Program-made: the position numbers and the translations under genes
Shown: positions 14,043-27,134 of the stretch, piece after piece
Layout: the number at the start of each line of letters is the position of its first letter
How positions within the stretch are numbered: the first letter of the stretch is position 1
Source of the DNA: Pelecanus crispus
Lineage: Eukaryota > Chordata > Aves > Pelecaniformes > Pelecanidae
NCBI RefSeq assembly: GCF_030463565.1
Contig: NC_134653.1
Span: 37,199,150-37,263,149 of the forward strand
Direction of reading: 5' to 3'
DNA length: 64,000 nucleotides
Notes under the pieces: generated by a model
The model's database searches: none
The model's input: the letters and a program-made list of their open reading frames with translations, nothing else
What the model was told of the DNA's origin: nothing

Positions 14043-17000
14043 CTCAAACCAATTCAGAAAACGGAAAGTTGTTCCCATTTTACAGACAAGAAAGGGCAAA
14101 CGGAGTAACTGGCTTTCAAGGTATGACATGCAACCTTCAACTTCTGGCTGGGGAAAGCTGCAACACGGCAACAGGGAAGGACTGTTGTGTCAAGATCCTG
14201 ATCTGCTTCCTCCTCTACAACCCACTCCTGCCACCGCTGGAGCCAGCGTACTGACGCAGGACTGCGGTAGTTGGGTGACACAGATAAGCAGCAAATGGCT
14301 GGTCTCCAAGTTTGCAGCCCTACGCGGTTTTCTTTCCCCCCTTTTTTCACTTTAACTGATAGCCCAAATCGGAAGGCTTGAGCTTGTCTTTAAACACAAG
14401 CATAATCCCAGGCTCAGCCAACTGATTCTGAGCAGGAATATAAAGACGGACAAGTCAGCTACTTCAGCGAATCTGAGCCACGAACAAGTCGTGTAAATGG
14501 TACGATATTTCACAATATCGACTGTCATTTTTTTGGTGATATATAGTTTCATGGAATACCTTTTGTCCACCCATCTAAGCTTCAAAAGACAAATTTAAGC
14601 TTTCTTCTAGCCAGAAAAATATCAGTGAGCTCACATAAGTGCAACAACTGTAGTTAAAGGGACATAATTCAACCGTACCATTAAAACAAACACCTAGTAG
14701 CTGGCAAAAAAAAAAAAATGCTATTAATTCAAGTAAATGGCATAAGGAAGTAAAAAACCAAATATGAAAATAAACATGCACCTAAAATGTACTCTAACTC
14801 TGGAAGCTTCAAAACACTAAAGAAATATTTTCCATCAAGTTTCATTGCTGACATCATCTCAAGAATCCTCTTGCAGCAAAAGTTGACAGTTTGAAAGGTT
14901 TCGAAATGGTCCCCCCCCCTTACTTTTGCTTTTAAGCTGCTCGTGGTACAGCACAGCGGCACTGTGTTAAGGGGATCGAATCCTCCGTTACTTTAAGCTT
15001 AAAGATTCTTCACACTTTCAGCCTTATCCTTATTTAGCTACAGGAAGAGAAATTATCTCCCTTGGATTTTACTCCACGTTTCAAAATACCAAAGCCATCC
15101 AAACAAGAACTGCTTGTGTACAGGGCAAAGTCTTTGTTTTGACTGGCAGCCAGGAGGAATTATGACATACTATCATCAAAGCAAACTCTGCAGATTATGG
15201 GGTAAGCAAAACAAGTTTTCTCAGTTTTCCAAGTTTCTCATCATACAAATATCTTTGTAATTAAACAGGTAAAATATATAGGCATTATAACCTTGGAACC
15301 AACACAGTAAATTGGTTAAAAAATTGAACTGCCATCCACACAGATGATGTTTCCTGAGCATATGAAAAGCATATGCAATTTCATTATGTATATACTTTTA
15401 AATAGAATTTTATCTCATTTTGTGGACTTGTATACAGATAATAGAAGTACCTAACACATCCACATCACAGTCACGTGCACAAACGCACCATTCTGTAGTG
15501 GAAGAATGCATTTCCTTTGCACATGTCTGTATAGAAAATATTAACCTGTCCTAAGTCTCATTTCACCATTAACCCTCATGTTTGTGCTTTGGAAGAGGGT
15601 GCAGGTCTGAAGCTTCAAGAAGTTTGAAAACCAAGTTAAAACTATTAAAGGTTCACTTAGCCCTAGCATTGCATGGAAACCTTTGGGCTGATTTTTGGAG
15701 AGATGTTTCTACGGGGGAAAAAAGATGTCATGGCTACGTAGTCATTAAACACAGATATTAAAAGAATATCAACTTGAAATATTCCTGTAAGCTTCCTTAA
15801 AAACTTACAAAAACTTGGAAGATGCAACAAACCAATCTGAACCAGATACCACAAAATAAATACCGGGCCCACGCACTGAAACCAAGGTCTTTGTGGAACT
15901 CATCATCTCTTTCCCCAGCACTGTATCATCTTGACAACATGGCTAGGACAGCCAGATACTATCGCTATCTCCAGATGAATAATGTAACAGGTAAGGACAA
16001 AGAGTTAAGATTTTTAGCCAACATGCAAATAAGAAATTCCATATTTTCAAAAGTCTGGTTTTCATCAACTTTGACCTCAATTGGTTTCTTACCTCTCAAA
16101 CATTTGCTTTTCATAATCCCATTGTTCTAACAAAGCTCTTTTAAAGTCCTCTAATCGATGTGTATTTGTAAAGCCATACAGGTCCTTTGTCGCAGCTCCT
16201 ATTCTAATCTGGGAACTTTAATTTTCGGAGAAGCCGATTCCTTAGTGGTGCGGAAGCATCAAGATGAAGGTTCAGTGAACTCAAGGTCAGTAAGTCATGC
16301 ATTTCTTTTGACTAGTATTTGTTCTTGACAAGCAAGCTGCTCACAAATCCCTTTTGCAAGTTTAAGGCTCTGTGTAGCCCGCAGAGACAAAATTAGAATA
16401 TAAACATCTACTCACTAGAGAAAACAAGGGAGTTATTGTCACTGTAAAGAAGGAGACATCTAAACCATACCCCCTCTGCATTAATTCGGTTATTGTGCGC
16501 AGGCAAGCTGACAGTTATACCACCGAGTAAACTGCAGTTATCTAGTCAAATGATCATTTAATGTTCTTTATTTTACTTTTTCTAAAGAAAATTGATTTCT
16601 TGCTATTTATGTTCAGGGTATTTCATTGTGCTGTGATTATAAACTAGGCTGAATGCATTTCCACTGACTCCCTGCAAAGTGTGTTTTACAATCCTTCCTG
16701 TTTGTACAATGTGAGATGTCTTTTTTAATTGCCAGTCTTTTTTTTTTTTAAATAGGACGCATGCTTGTTTGTTTACTCAGAAGCTTTGAAAGAGCTAGGC
16801 TGGACTCCAGTCTTTCGACGAGCTGCTGTGAGATATGGAAGGAAATATCCCCAATAACGATGTTTGCTATGTAAATGACAAAACTGCCTACAGCCCATTA
16901 AACTTCATCAAGGCTTTGCAGACATTTGAAGTTTAACTTGCAAGGACAATTCCTAGGGTGGGTTCTGGGTCATAATCGTCACTCGTGTCACATCAGGTGT

Positions 17001-20000
17001 CTTTTCTCTTCCGTTGCATGATAGAGCACCTGGAGGCCAGCAGCCGAGCAGGGGACACGGAGGCAGCCGGAGGGTTTCCAGCCTCAGCAGGCAGTGAAGA
17101 ACAGCACCGCCGGAGTCGGCCACGGTTGCACAGCAGGAGCACCAGGACCGAAACCCACATTTCTATGATTTCCAGCTCCTTTCTCCCCCACGTCCAATTA
17201 TCCCAGCATCTCCGCGCTGCTCTTCTAGCGCACAGAAGAAATAACGTGAGATGGCAAGAGAGGGAGTGCTACAGCAGACGGTGTTTGAGCCGATGACAAA
17301 GCAAGGCACGGCCAAACTCTGCAACCAGGCAGTGCGCCGAGCGGTCCCGGCCACGGCAGCCCCACCGCGGACACCAGGACGTGCAGCTCCCGCTGCTGTT
17401 AAACAGCGCCAGGGAAACATCCGTATTGCAGGAGTCAGCATGCAGCTTAGCGGGGGATTTTCAGGGGGTTTGTGCAAATTGCTTCATCTTTGAGGAAAAG
17501 AAGTGATCCCTTACTTGAGAAAGTGCAAACTTTCCAGCTCCCCTCAAGTACTGCTAATTAATTAGTTTAACCACCCCCAGGTTGAGAGCCTTTTAAGGAC
17601 AGACATTGAGGCACAGGTTTTGAAACACATTCAACATCCTGTGATTATTTTTTTTTTTCCTTTCATTCCCACATCTCAGTATGTAAAACCTTATTGCTGT
17701 GGAAATAAATGTGTGAAAAATCAATCAGGGACCTTTGCAAGCTATTAAAAACCTAACATAGCATTACAGGTTTACCACCAGCAGTTAAAAAGAGGCTCTC
17801 TATGAAACTGTGTGGGAAATATTCCACATGACACAAGGAATTTGACAGACATACAGAGTATTTTGAATAATCCAGCAACTATTTACCTAGAAAACCACAG
17901 TCACTTTCACAAACACATAGCTCTATAAATATTATTTTACTGCTGATGTTTTACTATCCTTTCTTGGTAAAAACCATGTCATGTAGAAACATTTGTTTGG
18001 AGGGAGGGGCTGGACTCCATTGTAAATACCAATTGTTAGAAGACACAAAGAAAAATGTAGGGGTTTTGTTCCCACCCACTCTTAAGTGCCTGTTTGCCTT
18101 GTCTGTGATACCATTCATTGCTTCTCAGATGTGAAGAAACACCTTTCTCCTGCTGCCTGCTCTCATTCCACAATGCGGTGCGGTGGGGGAACAGGCGAGG
18201 AGCCCTGGCTGCTGCATGGCGCAGGCAGGAGGACGTCCCTGTCCCAGCAGCTTCGCCACCCAACGCAGCATGGCAAGCAGCGAGCAGCCCCACGGCACGC
18301 AGCGGGTAAGAACAAGGCAACGTGCCTTCAGGGGAAGTTCGGGTTTCTGCCTCCTCCTTATGCACCTGAACGCCCTCCCCAGCTGTGGTCCCTGCTCTCC
18401 AAAGACTGTCCTGACCGCCGCACCCTGCTTTCTGCAGGTATGTAGACTGAAAATACAGCAAAGATGAGCCTTCGTGTTGCTCTCCTCCCTTGCGTGCAAG
18501 GGTTTGTCACCTGCTCCCCGAGATACATATTTCAGGTTATGTTATTAAAAGCTCAGGATCAAGAGCATCAGCCATTCCCTTCTGGTGTCAACCCCTGAAT
18601 TTTTAATGGCTTGCAAGGTTAAAACAACCCACTTCCACTGGTGCCACGGTAGGCACTGGCAGATCTACATACCTTTTAAGACTGTGGTGCTAGGATTAGA
18701 TGCTAACCTTCAGTTGGGATTCATGTTTGAGGAGCTGTGGGCATTCTGGAGGCGACATTCCAGCATGGCTGTGTCTAACTTCCCAGCCAAACATAAGAGA
18801 CTGCTGCACAACCGAGAGCAATTCAAGACCTCCTGAGAAAATGCTGCTGTCCAAACACCAAGGGACATTTGACAGAGCAATTCCTATGCCACCATCTTAC
18901 CCTGGCTTCAAAGAGCACGGGGATAAGTTTGGATTCCAATATCACCCCAGAGTACCATGAGGACTAAAAGACCTTTCCTACTTGACTCCACTGAGAAGAC
19001 CTGCAGAAGGCATCCTTTTGTCCATCACGGAGCTGGATGCACAGCAGGTCCTGTATCACAGACGCTGCTGCCCTGATCACCTCTAGCATCCCCCAGACCC
19101 CAAGACACACACTCAGGAAAAGAGGGATTTTGGCAGCTAAAAGCTTGACAGAGCCCACCCCCCCCAGCTACAAGAAATTGTGTTCTTGGCTGCCCATACA
19201 GAAAATTCATGAAATCTGCAGCGAATAGCATGGAACAGAGGTCAGCAAAAATACAAGAGTCACTTCATCAGCACAGGTGTCAGCCCTTTGCCGACAGTAA
19301 AAAGTAAGTTCATCATAGCTTAACTCACCAGGGACAAATCTACATTTGAAAGAATGAAAAGGGAATAAACTCACCTTAATCCAGTCTTGCAAAACCCTAC
19401 CCTCATGCTTCCCAGCTGCCCAGACTGGAGAGTGTTGTGACACCTTTGCAGGACACATTTAATCAGCAGCATGACCTGACCTGTTCTACAGGGAGAGCCC
19501 TTTATGTACACTTTCCAGCTCTGACCCGTGCTGCAGCATTGCAGGAGCTTACTCTACCGTTACAGCACACTTTTCCATCACAAGAGAAGTGTATCCTGTG
19601 TGGCGTGGGCCATTAGCTCCCTCCGAGCTCAAAGCAGCACTAGCTAACTCCAACCACCTCGGCCACATTCCTCTCTTGGTTAGACAGAAGCGCACTAACA
19701 CGCCAAATAACGCCTTTCAAATTTCCAGCTATGCCTTTTTAATGGATCCTCCCTAAAACAACAACAGCTTCCAGAAACAGACTCTTCACTGGTTAGATGC
19801 ATTTCCCAGAATTCTCAAAGGCAAACAGCTGAAGAGGGGGTAAGCCAGACGAGCACATTAAGCTCTGCATGAATCTGTGCGTGCGCTTTATTTTGCAGGC
19901 AAGTCATTAGCAGAGCTGTTTTCCAGTCAGATTAAGAGGAAAATCCCAGAGTTATAAAGTCGAACTTGCAGAGCCTGATGCTCTGCCGGTTTGGAGAATT

Positions 20001-21229
20001 CTAGCAAAAATATCAGCTAAAGCAAGCTTAAGCCAATGCTACCTGAGAACCAACCTCACCAAAGTCACCAGGACCTTGTCCCTCAGCTTCAAAAGGCCTA
20101 AAGGACGTACCGTGCCTTTTCATTGAGTGACCATGTAGTGGAGCTATTCCAGGAGAGGTCCAACTGCAAGTGAGAACTACAGGGAGTTGTGAAAAAATTA
20201 TTCTCCCAGGCTCTGGTCTCTTTTAAGGAGAAACCCTCCCATCTCTCTTGGCCATAGCTCCACTTCTTCCAGCTTTGTGAGGAAGCTCACATCGCTGATG
20301 GCACTGAGCTCATGTAAGTGTCAGTTATTTTGGAGTCTCTCCAGAGGGAAATATTTTGACAGTCATATTCTGTTCATTATTCTTCCAAGAGAGGAAATAA
20401 CGCACGTCGTTATCTAAAGGAATACAGTCAGCCCACCATGCTCTTGCCTGACTGGCTGACTTATCTTGATAAATGCCGGCTAAGATCAGGACTTAGTGCC
20501 ATTAGATGTGTCTAAAACATGAAGCTGTCATTACCGTGTCAGCACCAAGGATTGTTTCCAACCGTGATAATGGTGGGGCCACAATTTGAACAAAGACAGA
20601 TTTTAGTCTGAAATGGCCTACCGCACCAGCTGGTTCCCATTACAGCACAGAGACCTTTTGCTCATGATTATGAGCTTCACCATTTTTTTTTTTTTTTTTA
20701 ATTGGAAACCAGAAATATCCTCCCCATCTATGACTCATATTGGACCTAGCAAACGGTTACCTCATGGTTGGGGGCTGGCGGAGTTGAAGTCTGCAACAGT
20801 TCAAAGATCTATTTGATCCAACGCCTGAAGAACACTTGGTTAAGTAAAGCACTCCAGACTGCAACCAGCCCTGCTGCACAGATCCCACGTCCCGGTCCTC
20901 CCACGCTGCCAAAGCAGTGCACGCACCACGTACATAGCGTTAATGAAACACAGTGTTGATGCAAGAACACATCTTCTCTGTCCCACCTTTTTGACGCTGG
21001 TCTTCAAAGCACAGGTGAGCTCTAAGGTAAGTAATTGCATACTAATAGCGAGATGAGAAGAACTCGAATTCATTCCGACCTGACTCAGCCCAACATTTAA
21101 GCAAAATACTTAAGTACTTCCCTGTCCAGCAAAGCACTTAAGTATGCGGTTTAATTTATAAAAGGTAAGCAAGTGTTTATGTGCTTCGGATTGTTGAGCT
21201 GGCAACTATTACACCAACTGCTATATGTG

Positions 21230-21247
21230 TATATATAATTATATATA
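21230..21247. repeat. 18-bp AT palindrome
   Basis: A perfect self-complementary run, TATATATAATTATATATA, lies inside an AT-rich low-complexity stretch. Such runs arise easily in AT repeats and need no special function. It also contains a TAATTA homeodomain-type core. Confidence 0.6.
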
Positions 21248-24200
21248 GACAACTGTTGTTAAAAATATATCTATAGCTGGTTTTAATCTCAGGTTTTAAG
21301 GATTCTCAGTGGGTTTGTAGAAATTACATAGCCCTGCAAACAAGCATAATTACATACATCATTCAAGTTGCTTTCCATTTTTCCTAGCGGAGATCTGTCC
21401 CTGCAAGGCAGCAACCTGTACTTTATTCCCCTAAACCAGCACCTGAAGCTGTGTCGTGTTTCTGTTCCCATCAGACTAAGTGCAAAAGATTTCACATGAA
21501 TATAGATTTATGACTTGCCGCTTGAAAATGTGCAATGTCAAGTGTCCCACTGAGTTTTATTGAGTTAGCTGTGGTAGTATCTACTACCCAGTGCTGTATG
21601 ATCATTTCAGACTTTAATCCTGCCTAATCCTGTTCTACAGGGTTTATTTCTGCCCCCCGTCCTCTTTGCCTGACAGTTTTGGCATCTAAACCACACACAT
21701 TATGTTACTTATATTGAAAATTAAGGTCAACTGAGCATCTTAAAGCTAGGACTTTTCCTGACCACAGGGCTCATCCAAGACCCAACAATGCCTTGTATTC
21801 TCACCTCTGAGTTCTGTCCAGTCTTGCCTCAAACCACTTAGATTCAGTCGCACTGAAAGCTCCCCACGTTTTGCTCAGTTTACACTTCAGCTGGTGGCAT
21901 CTCTTACCTGTGCCGCATTGTAATGCAAGTTGTTTGCAGCTATTCAGCATGGCAATACAAAGATTTCAGAAGAAGCAGAAATCACGTGCCTTTTCATTTG
22001 ATTTTTTCCCCCCTATAGCAAACCAATAAGCATTAACTTACTGTCCCTAAAATAAAAACAGTTAGAAAAAAAATAATGTAATTAAAGTCCTAGTAAATAC
22101 ATGCAGCATTAGGTGTGACTTGTTGAATGGTCTCACTGGCTCTACAGGGTTAACATCAGGTGGAAGCTTGCCCTTGGCTTGAATAGGAACTGCCAGTTTT
22201 GGAGCAGGCGCTGGGCATCCTCCTCCCGCCGTGGAAGGGAAGTGCTTCTTAGGTGCCCAGCCACCACAGAGGCCACAAACTTGTTGCAATTCTCTGATTG
22301 CCAAGTTTAACATTTTGAAATGTTTTGCTTCCATAAAGGAGGCAATTATGCCTGTATTTCTCCTAAAAATGGGGAGAGAGACAAGGAGCACGAGAGTTAA
22401 AGGGGAGATGGTAAGACAGTCTTGTAAAGCACTGCCAGCGGAGACGGCGTATTGCACACTCCCAATGCTCCGATCCCTAGAAAAACAACAGGGTTCCCAA
22501 AAACAGTTACGGGCACTGCAAGGTGATAATGAACTTCAGAGACTGCAAGGGCATCATTTGAAAAGCTAGACATGTCTATCTTAAAGCTGTCTTCAGGGCA
22601 AGTATGTCTCTCTCTTTGGTTTGCTTAATTATAAGCACAGAGAACCAGGTCAGAATATGGCAACTTAGGTTCCCAAGCAGGCAGCAGGAAGAAAAGACAT
22701 TGTTAGTTACTGTCCTGAAAATGCCCGACAGCCCCTCGTTTAAGGAAAACATGTGAAGGTATCTTAAGGATCGAGCAGCAAGTTTCAAGCGGAAAGCACC
22801 TGCGTCTGCATTTGGTAAGAGCTTCTTAAGCCACGAGGCTATCAGGCCAAGATTTTGGGCTAAAGCTTTCAAGAAGCCTGTAAGACAACTTGAATCCAAC
22901 CTCCCCAGTGAACGACCATGAGATCTGGTACTTCTCTTCTGGCTCTGAAAACCATAATGCTTCAGAGCCTTTCCATTAAGCTCCAAGGGTTCAAGAGATT
23001 CACTGATAGTGGTTTTGGAGCACCAGTAAGAATCGATTCACCAGGTAATGCAAAGCTGTTCGCACACCTTCCAAGAAGGATTTGGAGAGAACCACAGGAG
23101 GGAGGAAGGATGGCCCACCGCCTTTGCTGCTAGCTGGGACGGGGGAAGTCAGCGTTCATTTCCTCGGTCTGCTACGAGCTACAAGTCACACTTCCTCCTT
23201 CTGCTTTGATATCTCATCTGTGCAATTAGAGAGACTGTGCTAACAGTAATCCTTTACCTCCCAGACTACTTGTAATTAGCTCCTGCAAGCTTCCCAGGCC
23301 CACAGAGGCCTTGAACTAGAAGCGATACAGGACATGATAGATCAGGACAGAACGGGGTTTGCCATGAAAGCAGCCATGGATATCTTAGACAGGGGCTGAG
23401 TGCAGCTAACACACTTCAAAAATCATCCCACTATCATGTGTTGTCAGTGTTCAACAACTCAAAAACAGAGATACAGATTTTTATGCCTTGAACTTTCTTC
23501 TTTTGACAAAGCACTTTTGCTGAGGATTTTGGAAGGTTGCTACACTACTCTTACTTTGTTCAAGTGTCCCCTGTGACAACCATATCCTGGAGTGTATTAG
23601 AGTTTAAAAATACAGCAGCAAGATAAGCAGTGGCAGGAAGATAGAGGAATTCAGAACATTGAGACTCGGAAGATATTTCTAATCTCTGCTGAAAATATAA
23701 GAAAAAGTGGATAAGGGAGACAAGCACAAGGAGGCTGTTACAAACAGGAGGAGAGGCTGGAAAGAGGGAAAGGAGGAAGGGAGCGGGAGCTTCGCACACC
23801 GGCAAGTGAGTTTGATAGCAAGATGAGAGAGGTCACAGCAAGACAAGTACAGCAAGCAAGCAGAGCTCCAGAGAGATACAGTCTACAAGACAGGTCAGGG
23901 CAAGTCTGTGTCTATGCTTTGCTTTGTTCTTATTTTTGGCTTTCCACATACCTTCAAAAGGAGAGATTATCAGATAAGAATTGATGGGACACTATTAAGA
24001 CAGAAGGTTTTTCCAGCTCTATTGTGTGCATGACATTCCTTCCCCTCTGGTCTCCAGAGATCTCATGCATCTGGGGATGTAATTTGCAAAGCATGCACAC
24101 AGAACTACACAGCGGTGCTGCCTTCGGTTAGGAATTTGATCAAAGGTGCAATTTAAAGTGGGTGTTTAACAGCCTCACAGTGTTTCTTTACCATGGGATT

Positions 24201-26014
24201 GTACAGCCCAGCCTGGAACATACACTGTTGTGCTACCAACAGGTGCTGGGAAGCACGCCAATGGCCAACGTCCCTCGTCTCACGAAAAGCTTCTGCCTTT
24301 CCTGACGGCTTCCCTACACGCCAGGGTGAAGGAATTCCAGATCTTCACGGCTGTAAGGCAGGAGATTCAGCCACCTCAGCTAAAGAACAATAATTGGTAC
24401 CAGATGCTGATATCCTGAGGGCTAATTCTACAAGAAGATAATATATTGGAAGCAGAAAAGTCTATATCATAGCAATGCCTTGGAAATTGAGGAGGGACGT
24501 AAATGGAAAGGCTGGTTTCCACTGCAGCAGTCAGAAGCACCGTATTTCTAAAGGTCAAAAGAACCTGCATAATCAACATGGGGAAAAAATGTTGGCATGT
24601 AACAGTTGGAAAAAAGAATCAGCAACCATAGAGCTGTATAATAGCATCACCAGTAGTTGCTGCCAAGGTGAAAGAGGACCTGATGTTGTTAGCTTGCTGA
24701 GTACGTATTAAGACACTAGCAGAAGAGACGGGTTGAAATAGGAGGGAACTATTGTTCGAACGTTTCAACTGCTCTTTTACAGGAACCTACCAATTTCTCC
24801 CTTCTCTGTACTTTCCTTCCATTCACCTTCACACGGAATGACCTCCAAACAGGTCTGTTCCCAAAGTATTTTCCAAGTTGTCCGCCGTACTCGCTAAGCT
24901 TTGACCATTTATGCCTTGCATCAAAATTACTTTAGACTGCTCAACTGTCCAGAAATTCAAGCCCTTACATGGCCATGCAGACTCAGGCGGACAGTACTGA
25001 AAAACTGCTCAGCACCCACTTTCTTGCAGAACTTCTCCAGCTGACACACGCATGATAGCCAACTGCTCGGCACACATACTGCTCCCAAGAACCCACACCA
25101 CCAGCCGCTTCCCTCGCAGCTGCAGGCCAAAGAGAGGACATGGGGGAAAGCAGAAGCTATGACACAGCGAGACCGAGGGGGCACGGGTCTGGAACGCGGC
25201 AGAGATATGCACAAAGGTGTCAGAAGTGGAGGGAAGTGGCAGCAGGGATGTGGGGAAGATGGGAGAGCTGAGGGTACTGCAAAGGAAAAATCATAAGGAA
25301 TACGAAAAGGCTGCCAAGATTGCTGCAGTGGAGGAGCACACGAGAGATTGGTCAAAACCCCAGTGGTCGTGCAACAGCTCCTCTCTTATCATTTAATATT
25401 CAGTGCTATTTTATAGCAGCAGGATATCCCTGACTCTTCCTCTGCTTTGGAATGTAAATAGCAGCTGTCTCTGTATTTTGTTGGTGCAGAGGCATGCTGT
25501 AGGCATGCTCTGTCTGCGCTATCAGCGGGGCCTCTCAGGAGGCAGCCAGGAGAAAGCCTGGTTTGTTAATCTTGACAGGGCTTAGGAGAGAGATCAGATT
25601 TGAACAGTTCAGCACCAACAAGACTGGGATAATTCTAGACAGAGAGAGAAGAGTTTTAAGTACCTAAGGAACCCTCTTGGTGGTGATACTCAGCTGCTTA
25701 CGGAGGTAGGCAGCAGCAGTGAGGATTATCCTTTTGGATTTAGGTGCCTAAATTCTTCCTCAAGTTCTTCCTTAGGCACCTATTCCTTTCTGTAAATCCA
25801 GCACCTGGAAAAACCACTGCCCCTTCTTTTCCCTATTCATAGAGCAATGCTTAAAAACACCTGACTATCCAAATAAATCCAGGCATCCTGGAGTCTCATT
25901 CGCTCTTCATCGTCTCGCAGCTGACTTCAGCATAGTAGGGCAATAGCCTAGAGAACCAGGCAATGGTGCGAGGAACCAACAGCTACAGCAGGAGAATTCA
26001 AAACAAAAAAATAC

Positions 26015-26035
26015 AAAAAAAACCCCAAACCCTAA
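26015..26035. repeat. A8-CCCCAAACCCTAA, copy 1 of 2
   Basis: Eight A followed by CCCCAAACCCTAA. The same 21 bases occur in the same orientation near 30.3 kb. The motif looks like a retroposon tail or short simple-repeat seed, and CCCTAA also matches one vertebrate telomere unit. A single unit is not evidence of a telomeric repeat. Confidence 0.5.
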
Positions 26036-27096
26036 GGACTGATCTACTTCTGCCCTAGTGAGGTAAATCACATCATTGCTGCTGACCCTGGGATTAGCTC
26101 TGGGTTCCCAAACTGACCACAAGCACACGATTGAGGCTTAGAGGGCTACTCATCATTTTTCCCTTTTTACTGTGATTTGGCCCCAAGAAACCTCACAGGA
26201 ACCTTGTCTAATAGAATCTCTCCTTTACTAATTATAAAGGAGTAGAAATATTAAGATCCCCTTGCTAGGAACCTGAGGATTCCTGCAGAGCTTGTTTCAA
26301 TGTAAATCTCCTTAGTAACAAAGGAAATGGAGCTGGGGGGGAGAGAGAGAGAAGAGTCTGCACAGAATTTGCAGTCTGCATTTTAGGGCTGCTTGCTGCC
26401 ACGCTGCTCCAGAGACGATTCAGCCTCTCCCCCATCAGCACCCCTCACTGCTCCTAACTTCTGGGAAGGATCATCCAAGAGGAATGTTGGGGTTTTTTTC
26501 CCCAAAGTTCTCAATGAGATATCAGCTGTTCTTCAGAGGGATTATGGTGGGAGCATTCCTAGCGTGTTGACTCCACTGCGCAGCGAGCTTTGCGATTAAA
26601 TGGCTCAGCAAAGGTGGTTTCCAAGGATAAACTGTGCCAGGGATGACAACATTTCCTCACCAAAGAGGGGAGAATCTAATAAAAAACAAGGATAGAGGAA
26701 AAGTGCTCTAGCTCTACAGCTATTATTAGTGCCTCAGAGCATTGTCGCCGCTTTGCCTGTTCTGTCAGATGTCACTGTGCATCAGTTCTGGGCAATGCTC
26801 GGAAGAAAAATGGTGGAACTCGTTTAATTCTGCAATGCATGACTGGGCTCCGCAGCAGGGCCGCGCAGAGGGTTAAGTGACCTTAATGCTGGTGGGAGCA
26901 CTGCTCAACAAGTTCAAGTGGGCTCTCCAATAATTTATGCAAACACCTTTTTGCATAGACTGGCAATTTACAGTAATTTATACCTTCTATCCAGCTGTTC
27001 TCACAAAGCTTAAAACAAGTGCTTACAAACGAGTTCCAGACTCAGTCCTACCATCCCCTAAAGCAGCTCCCTGCTGAACTGGCAATCCAAATAAGA

Positions 27097-27134
27097 GGGG
27101 GGGGGGGGGGGGGGGGGGGAAGAAAAAAAAAAAA
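27097..27134. repeat. G23 tract followed by A-rich tract
   Basis: Twenty-three consecutive G are followed by AAGAAAAAAAAAAAAG, giving an all-purine run of nearly 40 bases. The G tract can fold as a quadruplex on this strand, and the all-purine strand could form triplex DNA. Its exact length is likely to vary between individuals and to be prone to sequencing error. Confidence 0.85.

Noticed and set aside
14937..14990. tRNA-like segment ending GATCGAATCC (B-box like) with GTGGTACAGC upstream
   Set aside because: The arms do not fold into a cloverleaf and A-box spacing is poor. It is too weak even to call a SINE.
18036..18499. Cluster of overlapping frames of up to 141 codons near 18.2 kb
   Set aside because: The local GC patch lowers stop frequency on both strands. 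The peptides are unrelated to known domains and no donor or acceptor pair frames an exon.
26015..26035. Interstitial telomere repeat at CCCTAA
   Set aside because: Only one CCCTAA unit is present, so no telomeric array can be claimed.
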